64,000 nucleotides of DNA. Source: Pseudomonas sp. ADAK13 (lineage in GTDB: Bacteria; Pseudomonadota; Gammaproteobacteria; Pseudomonadales; Pseudomonadaceae). The translations under genes and the position numbers were made by a program. Of this stretch, positions 51,830 through 60,590 are shown in pieces; position 1 is the stretch's first letter; each line of letters begins with the position of its first letter. The notes below the pieces were generated by a model. It ran no database searches, had not been told where the DNA came from, and saw only the letters and a list, made by a program, of their open reading frames with translations. The stretch is taken from the NCBI RefSeq assembly GCF_012935715.1, contig NZ_CP052860.1, forward strand, positions 992,001 through 1,056,000, in the 5' to 3' direction.

Positions 51830-52795
51830 ATGACGAACAATCGCCGCGCCGTCTTCCTTGATCACCCTTCCCTGGACCTCGGGGACCTGGACCTCAACGG
51901 GTTGCGGGCCATCTTCAGCGAACTGAGCCTGTACGAGCAGACTACCCCGCAGAACGTTGTAGAGCGCCTGCAAGGCGCGCAGGTGGCGATCAGCAACAAG
52001 ATCGCGCTGAATGCCGAAACCCTGGCGGCGTGCCCCGAGCTGAAGCTGATCCTGGTGACCGCCACCGGCACCAACAACGTCGACCTCGACGCCGCCCGCG
52101 CCCACGGCGTGACCGTGAGCAATTGCCAGGGTTACGGCACGCCGTCGGTGGCGCAGCACACGATCATGCTGCTGCTCAACCTGGCGACACGCCTGAACGA
52201 CTATCAGCGGGATGTAAACGCTGGGCTCTGGCAGCAAGCCAAGCAGTTCTGCCTGCTGGACTATCCAATCGTGGAACTGGCAGGCAAGACCCTGGGCCTG
52301 CTGGGCCATGGCGAATTGGGCGGTGCCGTGGCGCGCCTGGCTGAAGCCTTTGGCATGCGGGTGATCCTCGGCGCGATCCCGGGACGCCCTGCCCGGGCTG
52401 ATCGCGTGCCGCTGGACGAGTTGCTGGCGCAGGTCGACGCACTGACCCTGCACTGCCCGCTCAACGAATACACCCGCGACTTTATCGGTGCCCGCGAACT
52501 GGCGCTGCTCAAGCCCGGCGCATTTATCGTCAACACGGCACGCGGTGGTTTGATCAACGAACAGGCGCTGGCCGATGCCTTGCGCAGCGGACACCTGGGC
52601 GGCGCAGCGACCGATGTATTGAGCGTAGAACCCCCGGTCAACGGCAACCCGCTGCTGGCCGGTGACATCCCTCGACTGATCGTCACGCCGCACAATGCGT
52701 GGGGCAGCCGCGAAGCCCGGCAGCGCATCGTCGGCCAATTGATCGAAAACGCCGAGGGCTTTTTCAGCGGCGCCCCGCTGCGCGTCGTCAGTTGA
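51830..52795 (+). CDS. D-2-hydroxyacid dehydrogenase (hydroxypyruvate/glycerate dehydrogenase type)
   Basis: 321 residues from ATG 51830 (a TTG directly precedes it). Rossmann motif LGLLGHGELGGAVARLAEAFGM is followed by the catalytic Arg in VNTARGGLINE, Glu in VLSVEPPVNGNPLL and His in VTPHNAWGSREARQRIV. The substrate-loop SNKIALNAETL...VTATGTNNVDLDAA is typical of HprA-like enzymes reducing hydroxypyruvate or glyoxylate. It is clearly diverged from the GhrB-like enzyme at 7933-8907. It precedes rsmC by 30 nt, probably co-transcribed. Confidence 0.88.
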   Translation: MTNNRRAVFLDHPSLDLGDLDLNGLRAIFSELSLYEQTTPQNVVERLQGAQVAISNKIALNAETLAACPELKLILVTATGTNNVDLDAARAHGVTVSNCQGYGTPSVAQHTIMLLLNLATRLNDYQRDVNAGLWQQAKQFCLLDYPIVELAGKTLGLLGHGELGGAVARLAEAFGMRVILGAIPGRPARADRVPLDELLAQVDALTLHCPLNEYTRDFIGARELALLKPGAFIVNTARGGLINEQALADALRSGHLGGAATDVLSVEPPVNGNPLLAGDIPRLIVTPHNAWGSREARQRIVGQLIENAEGFFSGAPLRVVS

Positions 52796-52825
52796 TAAAC
52801 TGCGCCCCTTTTCAAGGAGCAGACC

Positions 52826-53824
52826 ATGGATCCGCGCAGTGAAGTACTGCTTCGTCAGGCCGAACTTTTTCAAGGCGACGTGCTGCTGGTGGGCTTGCCC
52901 GCCGACGACCTGCTGGGCCGCCTGCCCAATGCCCATGGCTGGAGCTGGCACGCCGGCGATCAGGCGGCACTGGACGCACGCTTTGCCGAGCGCAGCCAGT
53001 TCGGCGTGAACGTGCCCGAGCGTTCGTTCGAGACGGCGGTGGTGTTCCTGCCCAAGTCCAAGGACCTCACCGACTACCTGCTCAATGCCGTGGCGGCGCG
53101 CTTGCCTGGCAAAGAGTTGTACCTGGTGGGGGAAAAGAAAGGCGGCATCGAAAGCGCGGCCAAACAACTGAACCCGTTCGGCAAACCACGCAAGCTCGAC
53201 AACGCGCGGCACTGTCAGTTGTGGCTGGTCACGGTGGCCAACGCCCCCGAACCGGTAGCGCTGGAAAGCCTGGCGCAGGTGTTCGAGGTGCCGCTGGCTG
53301 AAGGGCCGCTAAAAGTCGTGAGCCTGCCGGGCGTGTTCAGTCACGGTCGGCTGGATCGCGGTACGGCGCTGCTGCTGGAGCATCTGGACAAGTTGCCGAG
53401 TGGTCATTTGCTGGATTTCGGTTGCGGGGCGGGCGTGCTCGGGGCGGCGGTCAAGCGTCGCTATCCGCATAACACCGTCACGATGCTCGACGTGGATGCC
53501 TTTGCCGCGGCCAGCAGTCGCCTGACATTGGCCGCCAATGGCCTGGAAGCCGAGGTGTTGACCGGTGATGGCATCGACGCCGCGCCGATGAATCTGAACA
53601 CGATTCTGAGCAACCCGCCGTTTCATGTCGGGGTGCACACCGATTATTTCGCCACCGAGAACTTGCTGCGAAAAGCGGCCAAACATCTGGCAAAAGGCGG
53701 CGAACTTCGCCTGGTTGCGAATAGCTTCCTGAAGTACCAACCGCTGATCGAAGAGCATCTGGGCGTGTGCGCAATCAAGGCAGAAGGCCAGGGTTTTCGC
53801 ATTTACCGTGCCAAGCGCGGCTGA
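52826..53824 (+). CDS. rsmC: 16S rRNA (guanine(1207)-N2)-methyltransferase
   Basis: 332 residues with AAGGAG before the ATG. The protein has two related methyltransferase-like halves. The N-terminal half is degenerate, and the C-terminal half is the active one: [21 protein letters not shown] (SAM loop) and [22 protein letters not shown], where NPPF is the N2-guanine catalytic motif. The C-terminus [22 protein letters not shown] and FRIYRAKRG fits RsmC. It is followed by the manganese riboswitch region. Confidence 0.94.
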   Translation: MDPRSEVLLRQAELFQGDVLLVGLPADDLLGRLPNAHGWSWHAGDQAALDARFAERSQFGVNVPERSFETAVVFLPKSKDLTDYLLNAVAARLPGKELYLVGEKKGGIESAAKQLNPFGKPRKLDNARHCQLWLVTVANAPEPVALESLAQVFEVPLAEGPLKVVSLPGVFSHGRLDRGTALLLEHLDKLPSGHLLDFGCGAGVLGAAVKRRYPHNTVTMLDVDAFAAASSRLTLAANGLEAEVLTGDGIDAAPMNLNTILSNPPFHVGVHTDYFATENLLRKAAKHLAKGGELRLVANSFLKYQPLIEEHLGVCAIKAEGQGFRIYRAKRG

Positions 53825-53845
53825 ACTCTTTTTCCAAAAGAAGGC

Positions 53846-53876
53846 TTGCCGAATGGATTTTGCCTAGGCAGAATCC
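53846..53876 (+). promoter_or_regulatory. promoter of the Mn-exporter leader, overlapped by a 22-bp palindrome
   Basis: -35 TTGCCG (53846-53851) and -10 CAGAAT (53869-53874) are 17 bp apart, each matching four of six consensus bases. Transcription would start near 53881, exactly where the riboswitch begins. A 22-bp near-perfect palindrome (53855-53876, arms GGATT-TGCC / GGCA-AATCC) fills the spacer and -10. Its TTTTGCCTAGGCAGAA core suggests an operator for a metal-dependent repressor or activator. Motif seen; regulator inferred. Confidence 0.45.
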
Positions 53877-53877
53877 G

Positions 53878-54072
53878 CTCCGTCCTAGGGGAGTAGTCTC
53901 CCACGAGCGCCACGCTCGTCCGGCATACGTCAACATACTTGGTCAACAGACCATGGCGTATGCGACCCAGGAGTCCGCACAGACGGACCGGGGTTTGACA
54001 AGACCTATGACACGAACACCTTACCCGGGGCGGGAAGGCTGTACGTGTCATAGCCGTGTCGACCCGCCCCTG
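53878..54072 (+). ncRNA. yybP-ykoY family manganese riboswitch
   Basis: The leader of the GDT1-family gene contains the aptamer's conserved GGGGAGTAG (53888-53896), hairpin arms such as CGAGCG/CGCTCG, and the second conserved loop ACACCTTACCCGGG (near 54016-54029). This RNA class binds Mn2+ and controls exporters such as mntP. Downstream, GGGGCGGG (54027-54034) is perfectly complementary to CCCGCCCC (54063-54070), which ends 13 nt before the start codon. ATGACACG (54007-54014) is complementary to CGTGTCAT (54044-54051). These mutually constraining stems are the likely expression platform, acting at translation initiation; no T-run terminator is present. Confidence 0.88.
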
Positions 54073-54083
54073 GAACTTACCTG

Positions 54084-54668
54084 ATGCTGGATTCTCTGCT
54101 CGTCCCTACCGCAATCGTTGCCTTGGCCGAAATTGGCGACAAGACGCAACTGCTCGCGCTCATTCTTGCTGCACGCTTTCGCAAACCCTGGCCGATCATC
54201 GCCGGCATCGTCGCCGCGACCTTGGCCAACCATGCGGCCGCCGGTGCCGTGGGGGCCTGGTTCGGGAGTTTCTTCTCGGACGCGGTGTTGCACTGGATCC
54301 TCGCGGCGAGCTTCTGCGCCACGGCGCTGTGGACCCTGGTACCCGACAAACTCGACGATGACGAAGCCAGCACCTCCCGCAAATTCGGGCCGTTCCTGAC
54401 CACACTGATCGCATTCTTCCTCGCGGAAATCGGCGACAAGACCCAGATCGCTACCGTGATGCTCGCGGCGCAATACCCGGAACTGTGGCTGGTGATTATC
54501 GGCACGACCCTGGGCATGTTGATTGCCAACGTACCGGTGGTGCTGGCAGGGAATTTTGCGGCGGATAAATTGCCGCTGACGCTGATTCGTCGATTGGCGG
54601 CCACGGCGTTTTTCATCCTGGCAATCGTTGCGGTGTACAAGGCCATGCAGAGCAGTGGCTGGATCTAG
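54084..54668 (+). CDS. TMEM165/GDT1-family Mn2+ exporter
   Basis: 194 residues, six membrane segments in two repeats, each with the family ExGDK(T/S) motif: ALAEIGDKTQLLALILAARF (residues ~12-31) and FLAEIGDKTQIATVMLAAQY (~113-132). Members exchange Mn2+ or Ca2+ for protons. The bacterial branch exports manganese (MneA-like). The upstream yybP-ykoY riboswitch strongly supports manganese as substrate: high Mn2+ should raise expression. A weak ribosome-binding site (TGGAAC) precedes the ATG and lies next to a self-complementary GC stretch. Confidence 0.93.
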   Translation: MLDSLLVPTAIVALAEIGDKTQLLALILAARFRKPWPIIAGIVAATLANHAAAGAVGAWFGSFFSDAVLHWILAASFCATALWTLVPDKLDDDEASTSRKFGPFLTTLIAFFLAEIGDKTQIATVMLAAQYPELWLVIIGTTLGMLIANVPVVLAGNFAADKLPLTLIRRLAATAFFILAIVAVYKAMQSSGWI

Positions 54669-54692
54669 ACACGACCCATGTGGGGCTGGGCT

Positions 54693-54783
54693 TGTGTAGG
54701 AGCTGGCTTGCCTGCGATAGCATCACCTCGGTGCAACTGGCACACCGAGGTGCCTGCATCGCGGGCAAGCCCGGCTCCCACAC
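54693..54783. repeat. REPIN with internal palindrome
   Basis: TGTAGGAGCTGGCTTGCCTGCGATAG and its inverted partner CATCGCGGGCAAGCCCGGCTCCCACA flank an inverted repeat CACCTCGGTG / CACCGAGGTG. A further half-copy (AGCCGGGCTCCCACA) follows at 54785-54799. Intergenic REP doublet. Confidence 0.85.
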
Positions 54784-54826
54784 AAGCCGGGCTCCCACAT
54801 TTAGATTTGCATTTCAGCCTTATGAA

Positions 54827-55645
54827 TCAGGACTTTTTGGCCTGTTGATACAACGGCATCACCTTCGGAATCGCCGCCTGCAACGAGGCGATCCGGCTGC
54901 TGGAGGCCGGGTGAGTGCTCATGAACTCAGGTGGCGAGCCTTCCGAGGCCTTGGCCATTTTGTTCCACAGGGTAATCGCCGCGTTCGGGTTGTAACCGGC
55001 ACGCGCCGACAACTCCAGGCCGATCAGGTCTGCTTCGTTTTCATTGCTGCGGCTGTTGGGCAAGGTCATGCCGTAGTTGGCCACGGTATCGGCCAACGCC
55101 ATGCTGTCCTGACCCAGGCCGAACAACGCGCCGGCCCCCTGCTTCGCCATCTCGATACCGTAGGCCTTGGACATGGCTTCGCGACCGTGTTCACGCAAGG
55201 CGTGGGCAATTTCATGACCCATCACGGCGGCGAGTTCATCGTCGGTCAACTTGAGATTATCGATCAGCGCGCTGTACACGAAGATCTTGCCGCCAGGCCC
55301 ACAGTTGGCGTTCATCTCGTCACTTTTGATCAGGTTCACTTCCCACTTCCACTGCGCCGCATCCGGCCGGAACGTCGGCGCCTGGGCGATCAGGCGGTTG
55401 GCAATCGCCTGCACACGCTTGGCATTGGCGCTGGTCTTGTCCACCAGGCCTTTGCCGCTGGCTTCACCCAGGGTCTGCTGGTAGGACTGCGCATACATCT
55501 GGTCGACTTCCTGGCTCGACAACATGCTGAACATGTACTGCTTGCGCTCAACACCCACGGCACCGCCGCTGGTGGTGTTGACCGACTGGCAACCGGCGAG
55601 CAATACCGCCGTGCCCAACGCACATACCGCCACTGTCTTTTTCAT
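54827..55645 (-). CDS. M48-family metalloprotease lipoprotein (LoiP/YggG-like)
   Basis: 272 residues. ATG 55645 is chosen because the lipoprotein signal starts there (TVAVCALGTAVLLAGC, lipobox LAGC, Cys19). Zinc protease motif HEIAH at 144-148 (AAVMGHEIAHALREHGREAMSK) and the third ligand Glu in NENEADLIGLELSARAGYNP. It ends with FMSTHPASSSRIASLQAAIP, as in LoiP/YcaL/BepA relatives that act in outer-membrane quality control. It lies in the periplasm, attached to an envelope membrane. An inverted repeat TGTATC-N7-GATACA lies 45 bp upstream of its start. Confidence 0.9.
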   Translation of the reverse strand: MKKTVAVCALGTAVLLAGCQSVNTTSGGAVGVERKQYMFSMLSSQEVDQMYAQSYQQTLGEASGKGLVDKTSANAKRVQAIANRLIAQAPTFRPDAAQWKWEVNLIKSDEMNANCGPGGKIFVYSALIDNLKLTDDELAAVMGHEIAHALREHGREAMSKAYGIEMAKQGAGALFGLGQDSMALADTVANYGMTLPNSRSNENEADLIGLELSARAGYNPNAAITLWNKMAKASEGSPPEFMSTHPASSSRIASLQAAIPKVMPLYQQAKKS

Positions 55646-55689
55646 CAACCTGCTCCCTGAAAACATGGCGCGTATCGTAGTCGGCCAAA

Positions 55690-55708
55690 TGTATCGGCGC
55701 CAGATACA
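55690..55708. promoter_or_regulatory. inverted repeat TGTATC-N7-GATACA upstream of the M48 protease gene
   Basis: Perfect 6-bp arms, TGTATC (55690-55695) and GATACA (55703-55708); another GATACA half-site lies at 55734-55739. The same arms recur at 60884-60915 before an unrelated small membrane-protein gene, also on the minus strand. Possible binding site of a dimeric regulator; the regulator is unknown. Confidence 0.35.
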
Positions 55709-55898
55709 ACAGACGTGTAGCCGCCTATTTTCAGATACATCCCACACTGCCGAAAAAAATTCATAAACCGCCGACGACCTTTCCATTTGCGACATTCGCC
55801 GATCCGGCACAGTCATTTTGAGGATATGCCCCTCATGTCTCCCCCGCTCGCGGCCGATATAAAAAAGCAGCCAATCTCCCCCTGCGCCCGGAGCCGTC

Positions 55899-58037
55899 AT
55901 GAAGTTCAAGTCGATTCAATTTTCTGTCGCGGCACTGGCCGGGGCCATTGTCCTGAGCGTGGTGGCGGTGTTGGTGCTGTACGCCTTGTTCGCCGGGGCG
56001 CGTACCCAGGAGATGGTGCAGGAACGCACCCAGGGGCAATTCGAACAGATCATCGAGCAACGCCTGACCGCGCTGGCGCAAACCCAGGCGACGCTGATCC
56101 AGCGGGAACTGGAAGCGCCGCTGGTAACCGCCAAGGGCCTGGCCACCGCCAACGCCCTGATGGGCATGAAAGACGCCAACGGCAACCCGCAACTGGCGGT
56201 CTCCCGGGAACAGTTGATCAACCTGATCCACGAAACCGTGGTGCGCAACCCGAAGATTCTCGGTGCCTATATAGGCTGGGAAGCCAACGCCATCGACCAC
56301 AACGACGCCGCCTATGTGAACAGCCCGGTGGTCGGTATCGAAACCAACGGCCGCTTCCTGCCCTGGTGGTTCCGCAATGCCGACGGCAGCCTGGGCCTGG
56401 ATAAACTCGCGGACGTGGCCGACCAGACCATCCTCTCTACCGGCGTGCGCGCCAGTGAGTACTACCTCTGCTCCAAGGAAAGCAAAAAGCCCTGCGCCAT
56501 CGACCCGGCCCCTTATAAGGTGGGCAACGCGATGGTGATGCTCGCCTCGTTTATCGAACCGATCATGATCGACGGCACCTTCCAGGGCATTGTCGGCGCC
56601 GACCTGTCGGTGAACTTCATCCAGGAAATGCTCACCAAGGCTGATCAGAATTTGTACAACGGCGCCGGTGAACTGGCGCTGATTTCCAGCAACGGCCGCC
56701 TGGTGGCCTACACCCAGGACGCCAGCAAGCTGGGGGAAAAAGCCAGTGACCTGCTCGACAGCAACGAACTGGCGAACCTCAGCCAACTGAAGATCGGCGA
56801 AGTACGCTACGACGTGGACAAGGAACACGGGCATATCGAGTTGTTCCTGCCGTTCAACATCGGCCAGACCGACGCCCGCTGGACCCTGATGATGCAACTG
56901 CCCCTGAGCGCAGTCATGGCCGACTTGCAGGCCATGCAGCATGACCTCGACGCCCAGCGCAAAACCGATATTTTCGGCATGGCCGTGGCCGGATTGCTGA
57001 TTGCCGGCATCGGCTTGCTGGTGATCTGGCTGGTGGGCCACGGCATTGCCCGGCCGCTCAAGCAAATGGTGGCGATGCTCAATGACATCGCCCAGGGCGA
57101 AGGCGACCTGACCCGCCGCCTGACCAGTGATCGCGCCGACGAACTGGGGGCGATTGCCAGTGGCTTCAATACGTTCCTGGCCAAATTGCAGGGGATGATT
57201 ACCCAGGTGGTGAGCTCGGTGCAGAAGGTCAGCGACTCGTCGGAACACACCGCTGACATCGCGATTCGCACCAACCAGGGCGTGCACAAGCAGATGGTCG
57301 AGATCGATCAGGTGGCCACCGCCGTACACGAGATGACCGCGACCGCCCAGGACGTGGCGCGCAACGCCACCCAGGCTGCCCAAGCCGCCAGCCACGCCGA
57401 CCAGGCGGCGAGCCAGGGCATGCAGATTGTGCGCGACACCTCCACCTCCATCGGCGCCCTCGCCCAGGAAATCGGCAAGGCGGTCGGTGTGGTGCAGGCA
57501 CTGGCCAAGGACAGCGAGAACATCAACGCCATCCTCACGGCGATTCGCGGGATTGCCGAGCAGACCAACCTGCTGGCGCTCAACGCGGCCATCGAGGCGG
57601 CGCGTGCCGGTGAGCAAGGACGCGGATTTGCGGTGGTGGCCGACGAGGTGCGCAACCTGGCGCAGAAGACCCAGAAGGCCACCGAAGAAATCCAGACCAT
57701 GATCCAGCAACTGCAGCAAGGCACCCGCGACGTGGTGCGGGTGATGGAAGACAGCCAGAACCGCACCGACGAAAGCGTGCAACACGCAGCCAAGGCGGCA
57801 CAGGCGCTGGAGACCATCACGCAGGCGGTGTCGGTGATCAACGACATGAACACCCAGATCGCCAGCGCCGCCGAGGAACAGAGTGCGGTGGCCGAGGACA
57901 TCAACCGTAACGTGATCAATATCGGGCAAGTGGCCAATGAAGTGGCGGGCGGGGCGGACGAGTCGAGCGCGGCCAGCGCGGATTTGACCAAGCTGGCGGA
58001 GCAGCAGCGCCGGTTGATCAATCAGTTCAAGGTTTGA
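55899..58037 (+). CDS. methyl-accepting chemotaxis protein with double-Cache ligand domain
   Basis: 712 residues. TM1 (~10-32) is followed by a periplasmic dCache_1 domain (~35-360) with the landmarks [55 protein letters not shown] and [17 protein letters not shown]2 (~364-385), HAMP ([25 protein letters not shown]) and a full MCP signalling domain ([38 protein letters not shown]) complete it. There is no C-terminal CheR-binding pentapeptide. Similar Pseudomonas receptors sense amino acids or amines, but this ligand is not readable. The pair of cysteines in the Cache domain could form a disulfide. Single gene. Confidence 0.92.
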   Translation: MKFKSIQFSVAALAGAIVLSVVAVLVLYALFAGARTQEMVQERTQGQFEQIIEQRLTALAQTQATLIQRELEAPLVTAKGLATANALMGMKDANGNPQLAVSREQLINLIHETVVRNPKILGAYIGWEANAIDHNDAAYVNSPVVGIETNGRFLPWWFRNADGSLGLDKLADVADQTILSTGVRASEYYLCSKESKKPCAIDPAPYKVGNAMVMLASFIEPIMIDGTFQGIVGADLSVNFIQEMLTKADQNLYNGAGELALISSNGRLVAYTQDASKLGEKASDLLDSNELANLSQLKIGEVRYDVDKEHGHIELFLPFNIGQTDARWTLMMQLPLSAVMADLQAMQHDLDAQRKTDIFGMAVAGLLIAGIGLLVIWLVGHGIARPLKQMVAMLNDIAQGEGDLTRRLTSDRADELGAIASGFNTFLAKLQGMITQVVSSVQKVSDSSEHTADIAIRTNQGVHKQMVEIDQVATAVHEMTATAQDVARNATQAAQAASHADQAASQGMQIVRDTSTSIGALAQEIGKAVGVVQALAKDSENINAILTAIRGIAEQTNLLALNAAIEAARAGEQGRGFAVVADEVRNLAQKTQKATEEIQTMIQQLQQGTRDVVRVMEDSQNRTDESVQHAAKAAQALETITQAVSVINDMNTQIASAAEEQSAVAEDINRNVINIGQVANEVAGGADESSAASADLTKLAEQQRRLINQFKV

Positions 58038-58056
58038 GGTTATTGGGTGAAGTTCA

Positions 58057-58141
58057 GGGCCTCATCGCAGGCAAGCCAGCTCCCACACTTTGAATGTATT
58101 CACAGATCAAAGGTGGGAGCTGGCTTGCCTGCGATAGGGCC
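58057..58141. repeat. REPIN
   Basis: GGGCCTCATCGCAGGCAAGCCAGCTCCCACACTTTG and its inverted partner CAAAGGTGGGAGC..GGCTTGCCTGCGATAGGGCCC, separated by a short spacer with TATTCACAGAT. Lies between the MCP gene and the convergent SRAP gene. Confidence 0.85.
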
Positions 58142-58167
58142 CTAAACCCAAGCAAAAACCTGCAGGC

Positions 58168-58788
58168 TCAACCCGGCGTCAGGCACTCCGGCCCATTGAG
58201 TTTCGGATCGTTGACCATATTGGCCAGCACCCGCTCGCGCAACGCGGTGGGTTCACTGGCCAACAAGGCCTGCAAGGTGTGCAACGGCGTCTCGGGGTTC
58301 AGCCAGGCTGCCTGCCCCGCCGCATCGAGAATGAGCGGCCGCCGCTGGCTCTGCGCCGCCTGGGTCACCACCGCCGTACTCAACCACACCTGCTCCTGCA
58401 CTGGATACGCTTCCCAGATCGCCGCAAAGAACAGCGTGCTGCCCTCCCCCGGCGTCAGCCAATACGGACGCTTGCGCTGGGTGCCGCGCCATTCGTAGAA
58501 ACCGTTGGCCGGCAACAAACAGCGGCGCTGACGAAAGGCTTCGCGAAACATCGGTTGCTCCGCCAGGGTTTCCGCCCGGGCGTGGGCCGGCGTACGGGAA
58601 AGATCGGTCAGCCAGGGCGGCGTGAGGCCCCAGCGCGCCCGCGCCAGGGTGTGCTGGCCGTCGCTCAGGCGCTGGATCAGCACCGAATCATTGGGAGAAA
58701 TGTTCCACTGGGCCTGCTGGTCGGCCGGAAAGCCCGGCAAGGCAGCAAACGTGGGGTTCCAGCGAAACAGGGCATAACGTCCACACAT
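58168..58788 (-). CDS. divergent SRAP-family protein (YedK/HMCES-like)
   Basis: 206 residues starting MCGRYALFR, so Cys2 is exposed after Met removal, as in SRAP proteins that crosslink to abasic sites in single-stranded DNA. Kept: Cys2, RARWGLTPPW, the Arg of HARAETL, RRCLLPANGFYEWRG (Glu99, catalytic) and QRRPLIL. Changed: the Asn of the usual NARxET motif is His69 here, and the segment holding the catalytic His (IHDRRP in E. coli YedK) is shortened so that Ser147 sits there. Two of four active-site positions are thus altered. It could be a slower or altered crosslinker, or a DNA-binding paralogue without release activity. Confidence 0.85.
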   Translation of the reverse strand: MCGRYALFRWNPTFAALPGFPADQQAQWNISPNDSVLIQRLSDGQHTLARARWGLTPPWLTDLSRTPAHARAETLAEQPMFREAFRQRRCLLPANGFYEWRGTQRKRPYWLTPGEGSTLFFAAIWEAYPVQEQVWLSTAVVTQAAQSQRRPLILDAAGQAAWLNPETPLHTLQALLASEPTALRERVLANMVNDPKLNGPECLTPG

Positions 58789-58824
58789 GGGGCAACACGA
58801 CTCTTGGAGAAACTGGCCGACAGC

Positions 58825-59085
58825 CTAACAGACCAACACGTCGGGGAAGCTGTCGGGTTCATCACCCGGCACGGGTTGGGCCCCGTTGTAGGCGGTGATC
58901 AACTCACGGGCGTAGGCGGCCTGATCGTTCTCCACCGCCAGCGCCAGCAGGCCGTAGATCGGCAACTCACCGGTGCCACCCAGCAAATCGCGCCCCACCA
59001 GGTGCGCAGTGATGCCCTCGCTCTCGAGCATGCCATGCAGCAATTCACCTTCCATCAGGTTTTCCGGTTCGTAGATTCGCTGCAT
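58825..59085 (-). CDS. DUF2007-type small protein, 86 aa
   Basis: 86 residues from ATG 59085 (MQRIYEPENLMEGELLHGMLESEGI). The body matches the DUF2007 / PII-regulator-like 'signal transducing' small family: TAHLVGRDLLGGTGELPIYGLLALAVENDQAAYARELITAYN. Soluble; function unestablished. It follows the CPXCG gene by 10 nt and is probably co-transcribed with it. The C-terminus ends VLVC. Confidence 0.82.
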   Translation of the reverse strand: MQRIYEPENLMEGELLHGMLESEGITAHLVGRDLLGGTGELPIYGLLALAVENDQAAYARELITAYNGAQPVPGDEPDSFPDVLVC

Positions 59086-59095
59086 GGGCGTACCT

Positions 59096-59275
59096 TTATT
59101 CGTTCTCGCTGCGCACTTCGAGCATCCATTCATCACCATGAATCTGCAGGATGAAGGTAATGGGCCGGCAGCACACCGGGCAGTCCTCAATATAGTGCTG
59201 ATCGCCCCCGGACAGGTCCAGTAACGCGGTGACTACCTCTCCACAATAAGGACATTCGTACGACTCCTCTTCCAT
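59096..59275 (-). CDS. CPXCG-motif cysteine-rich zinc-ribbon-like protein, 59 aa
   Basis: 59 residues, starting MEEESYECPYCGE and containing a second cysteine group, IEDCPVCCRPITF, then LQIHGDEWMLEVRSENE. The two CPxC pairs 24 residues apart (ECPYCG, DCPVCC) should form a zinc ribbon. This short family is common in gamma-proteobacteria and has no established role. The ATG is preceded by GAGACCGCG, a weak ribosome-binding site. It is upstream of and adjacent to the DUF2007 gene, making a two-gene unit. Confidence 0.85.
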   Translation of the reverse strand: MEEESYECPYCGEVVTALLDLSGGDQHYIEDCPVCCRPITFILQIHGDEWMLEVRSENE

Positions 59276-59416
59276 CGCGGTCTCCCAGGTGACTTGTGCG
59301 TATAATCGCCGGTCTATTTACAGGGCTATTTTTCGTCCCGGCCAATTGCCCGGACCACGCCCTGATATTTATTGTTCCAAACCTTTACTTACCCTAGCCG
59401 TTTCTAACAAGAGAGC

Positions 59417-60583
59417 ATGATGGGCGAATTCGATACCATCCGACCTTACAACGACAGCGAAGTCCCGGCAGTGCTGGCCCGACTGTTCAGTGACAAGGCC
59501 TTTCTGGACATCCTGACGCACTTTCGCTTCCCGCGCTTTGCCGGCGCCTTCGGCTGGCTGCTCAAGCCGATGATCGCCCACAAGCTGCGCCGTGAGTTCG
59601 CCGGCGTCACCACCGTGGCCACGCTGCAGGACAAAGTCGAGTTTTACGTCGACCACACCATCGAGCGCGCGACCGACGGCGTGACGTACACCGGCGTGGA
59701 GCAGTTCAAGTCTGGCAGCGCCTACCTGTTCCTGGCCAACCACCGCGACATCGTGATGGACCCCGCCTTCGTCAACTACGCCGTGTACCACGCCGGCCTG
59801 CCGACGCCGCGTATCGCCATCGGCGACAACTTGCTGCAAAAACCGTTTGTCAGCGACCTGATGCGCCTGAACAAGAGTTTCATCGTGCACCGCTCGATCA
59901 CCGGGCGCAAAGAGAAGATGGCCGCTTACCAGCTGCTGTCGGCCTACATCAACCATTCGATTCGCAACGACTGCCAGTCGATCTGGATCGCCCAGGCCGA
60001 AGGCCGCGCCAAGGATGGGGATGATCGCACCGAGTCGGCGATCCTCAAGATGTTTCACATGAGCCGCAAGGACGAGCCATTCGCCGAGGTCATCCAGTCA
60101 CTGAACCTGACGCCGGTGTCCATCAGCTACGAATACGACCCGTGCGACGCAGCCAAGGCCCGCGAGTTGTACATCCGCGCCACCACCGGCACCTACAGCA
60201 AGGCACCGGGGGAAGATGACGTGAGCATTGCCCTGGGCATCACCGGCTACAAGGGCCGGGTGCACGTCAACTTCGCGCCGCCGATCACCGAGGCGTTCGA
60301 AGACACCAAGCTGCTGGCGATCGAGATGGACCGGCAGATCCTGGGCGGTTATCGGTTGTTCCCGGTGCATTACCTGGCGTACGCCCAATGGAGCGATGCC
60401 GACCCGCAATTGCAGGTACCAACCGCCGCCGAAGTGTTCCCGGCGGATGAGTTGGCCAAGGCAAAAGCGGAATGGGAGCGGCGGTTGAACGCATGCCCGG
60501 CCGAGCATCGGCCGTATCTGGTGCTGCAATATGCGACGCCGGTGAGGAATCAGTACCGGGTCAAGGCCGGGATTGCGCTCTAA
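59417..60583 (+). CDS. PlsC-like glycerolipid acyltransferase
   Basis: 388 residues (two adjacent ATGs; the first is given). Acyltransferase motifs: FLANHRDIVMDPAFVNYA (~105-121, with His109 and Asp111/Asp115), IGDNLLQKPFVSDLMRLNKSFIVHR (glycerol-phosphate site), and WIAQAEGRAKDGDDRTESAIL (EGR motif). The catalytic spacing is H-x5-D (or HxD) rather than the usual H-x4-D, so it belongs to a separate branch of the PlsC/PlsB superfamily. No membrane span is obvious. The likely role is acylation of a lipid precursor; substrate unknown. A TATAAT (59301-59306) lies upstream. Confidence 0.82.
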   Translation: MMGEFDTIRPYNDSEVPAVLARLFSDKAFLDILTHFRFPRFAGAFGWLLKPMIAHKLRREFAGVTTVATLQDKVEFYVDHTIERATDGVTYTGVEQFKSGSAYLFLANHRDIVMDPAFVNYAVYHAGLPTPRIAIGDNLLQKPFVSDLMRLNKSFIVHRSITGRKEKMAAYQLLSAYINHSIRNDCQSIWIAQAEGRAKDGDDRTESAILKMFHMSRKDEPFAEVIQSLNLTPVSISYEYDPCDAAKARELYIRATTGTYSKAPGEDDVSIALGITGYKGRVHVNFAPPITEAFEDTKLLAIEMDRQILGGYRLFPVHYLAYAQWSDADPQLQVPTAAEVFPADELAKAKAEWERRLNACPAEHRPYLVLQYATPVRNQYRVKAGIAL

Positions 60584-60590
60584 AGACGAT

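Noticed and set aside
55833..57929. 698-codon minus-strand frame opposite the dCache chemoreceptor gene
   Set aside because: Shadow frame; the plus strand encodes a full MCP.
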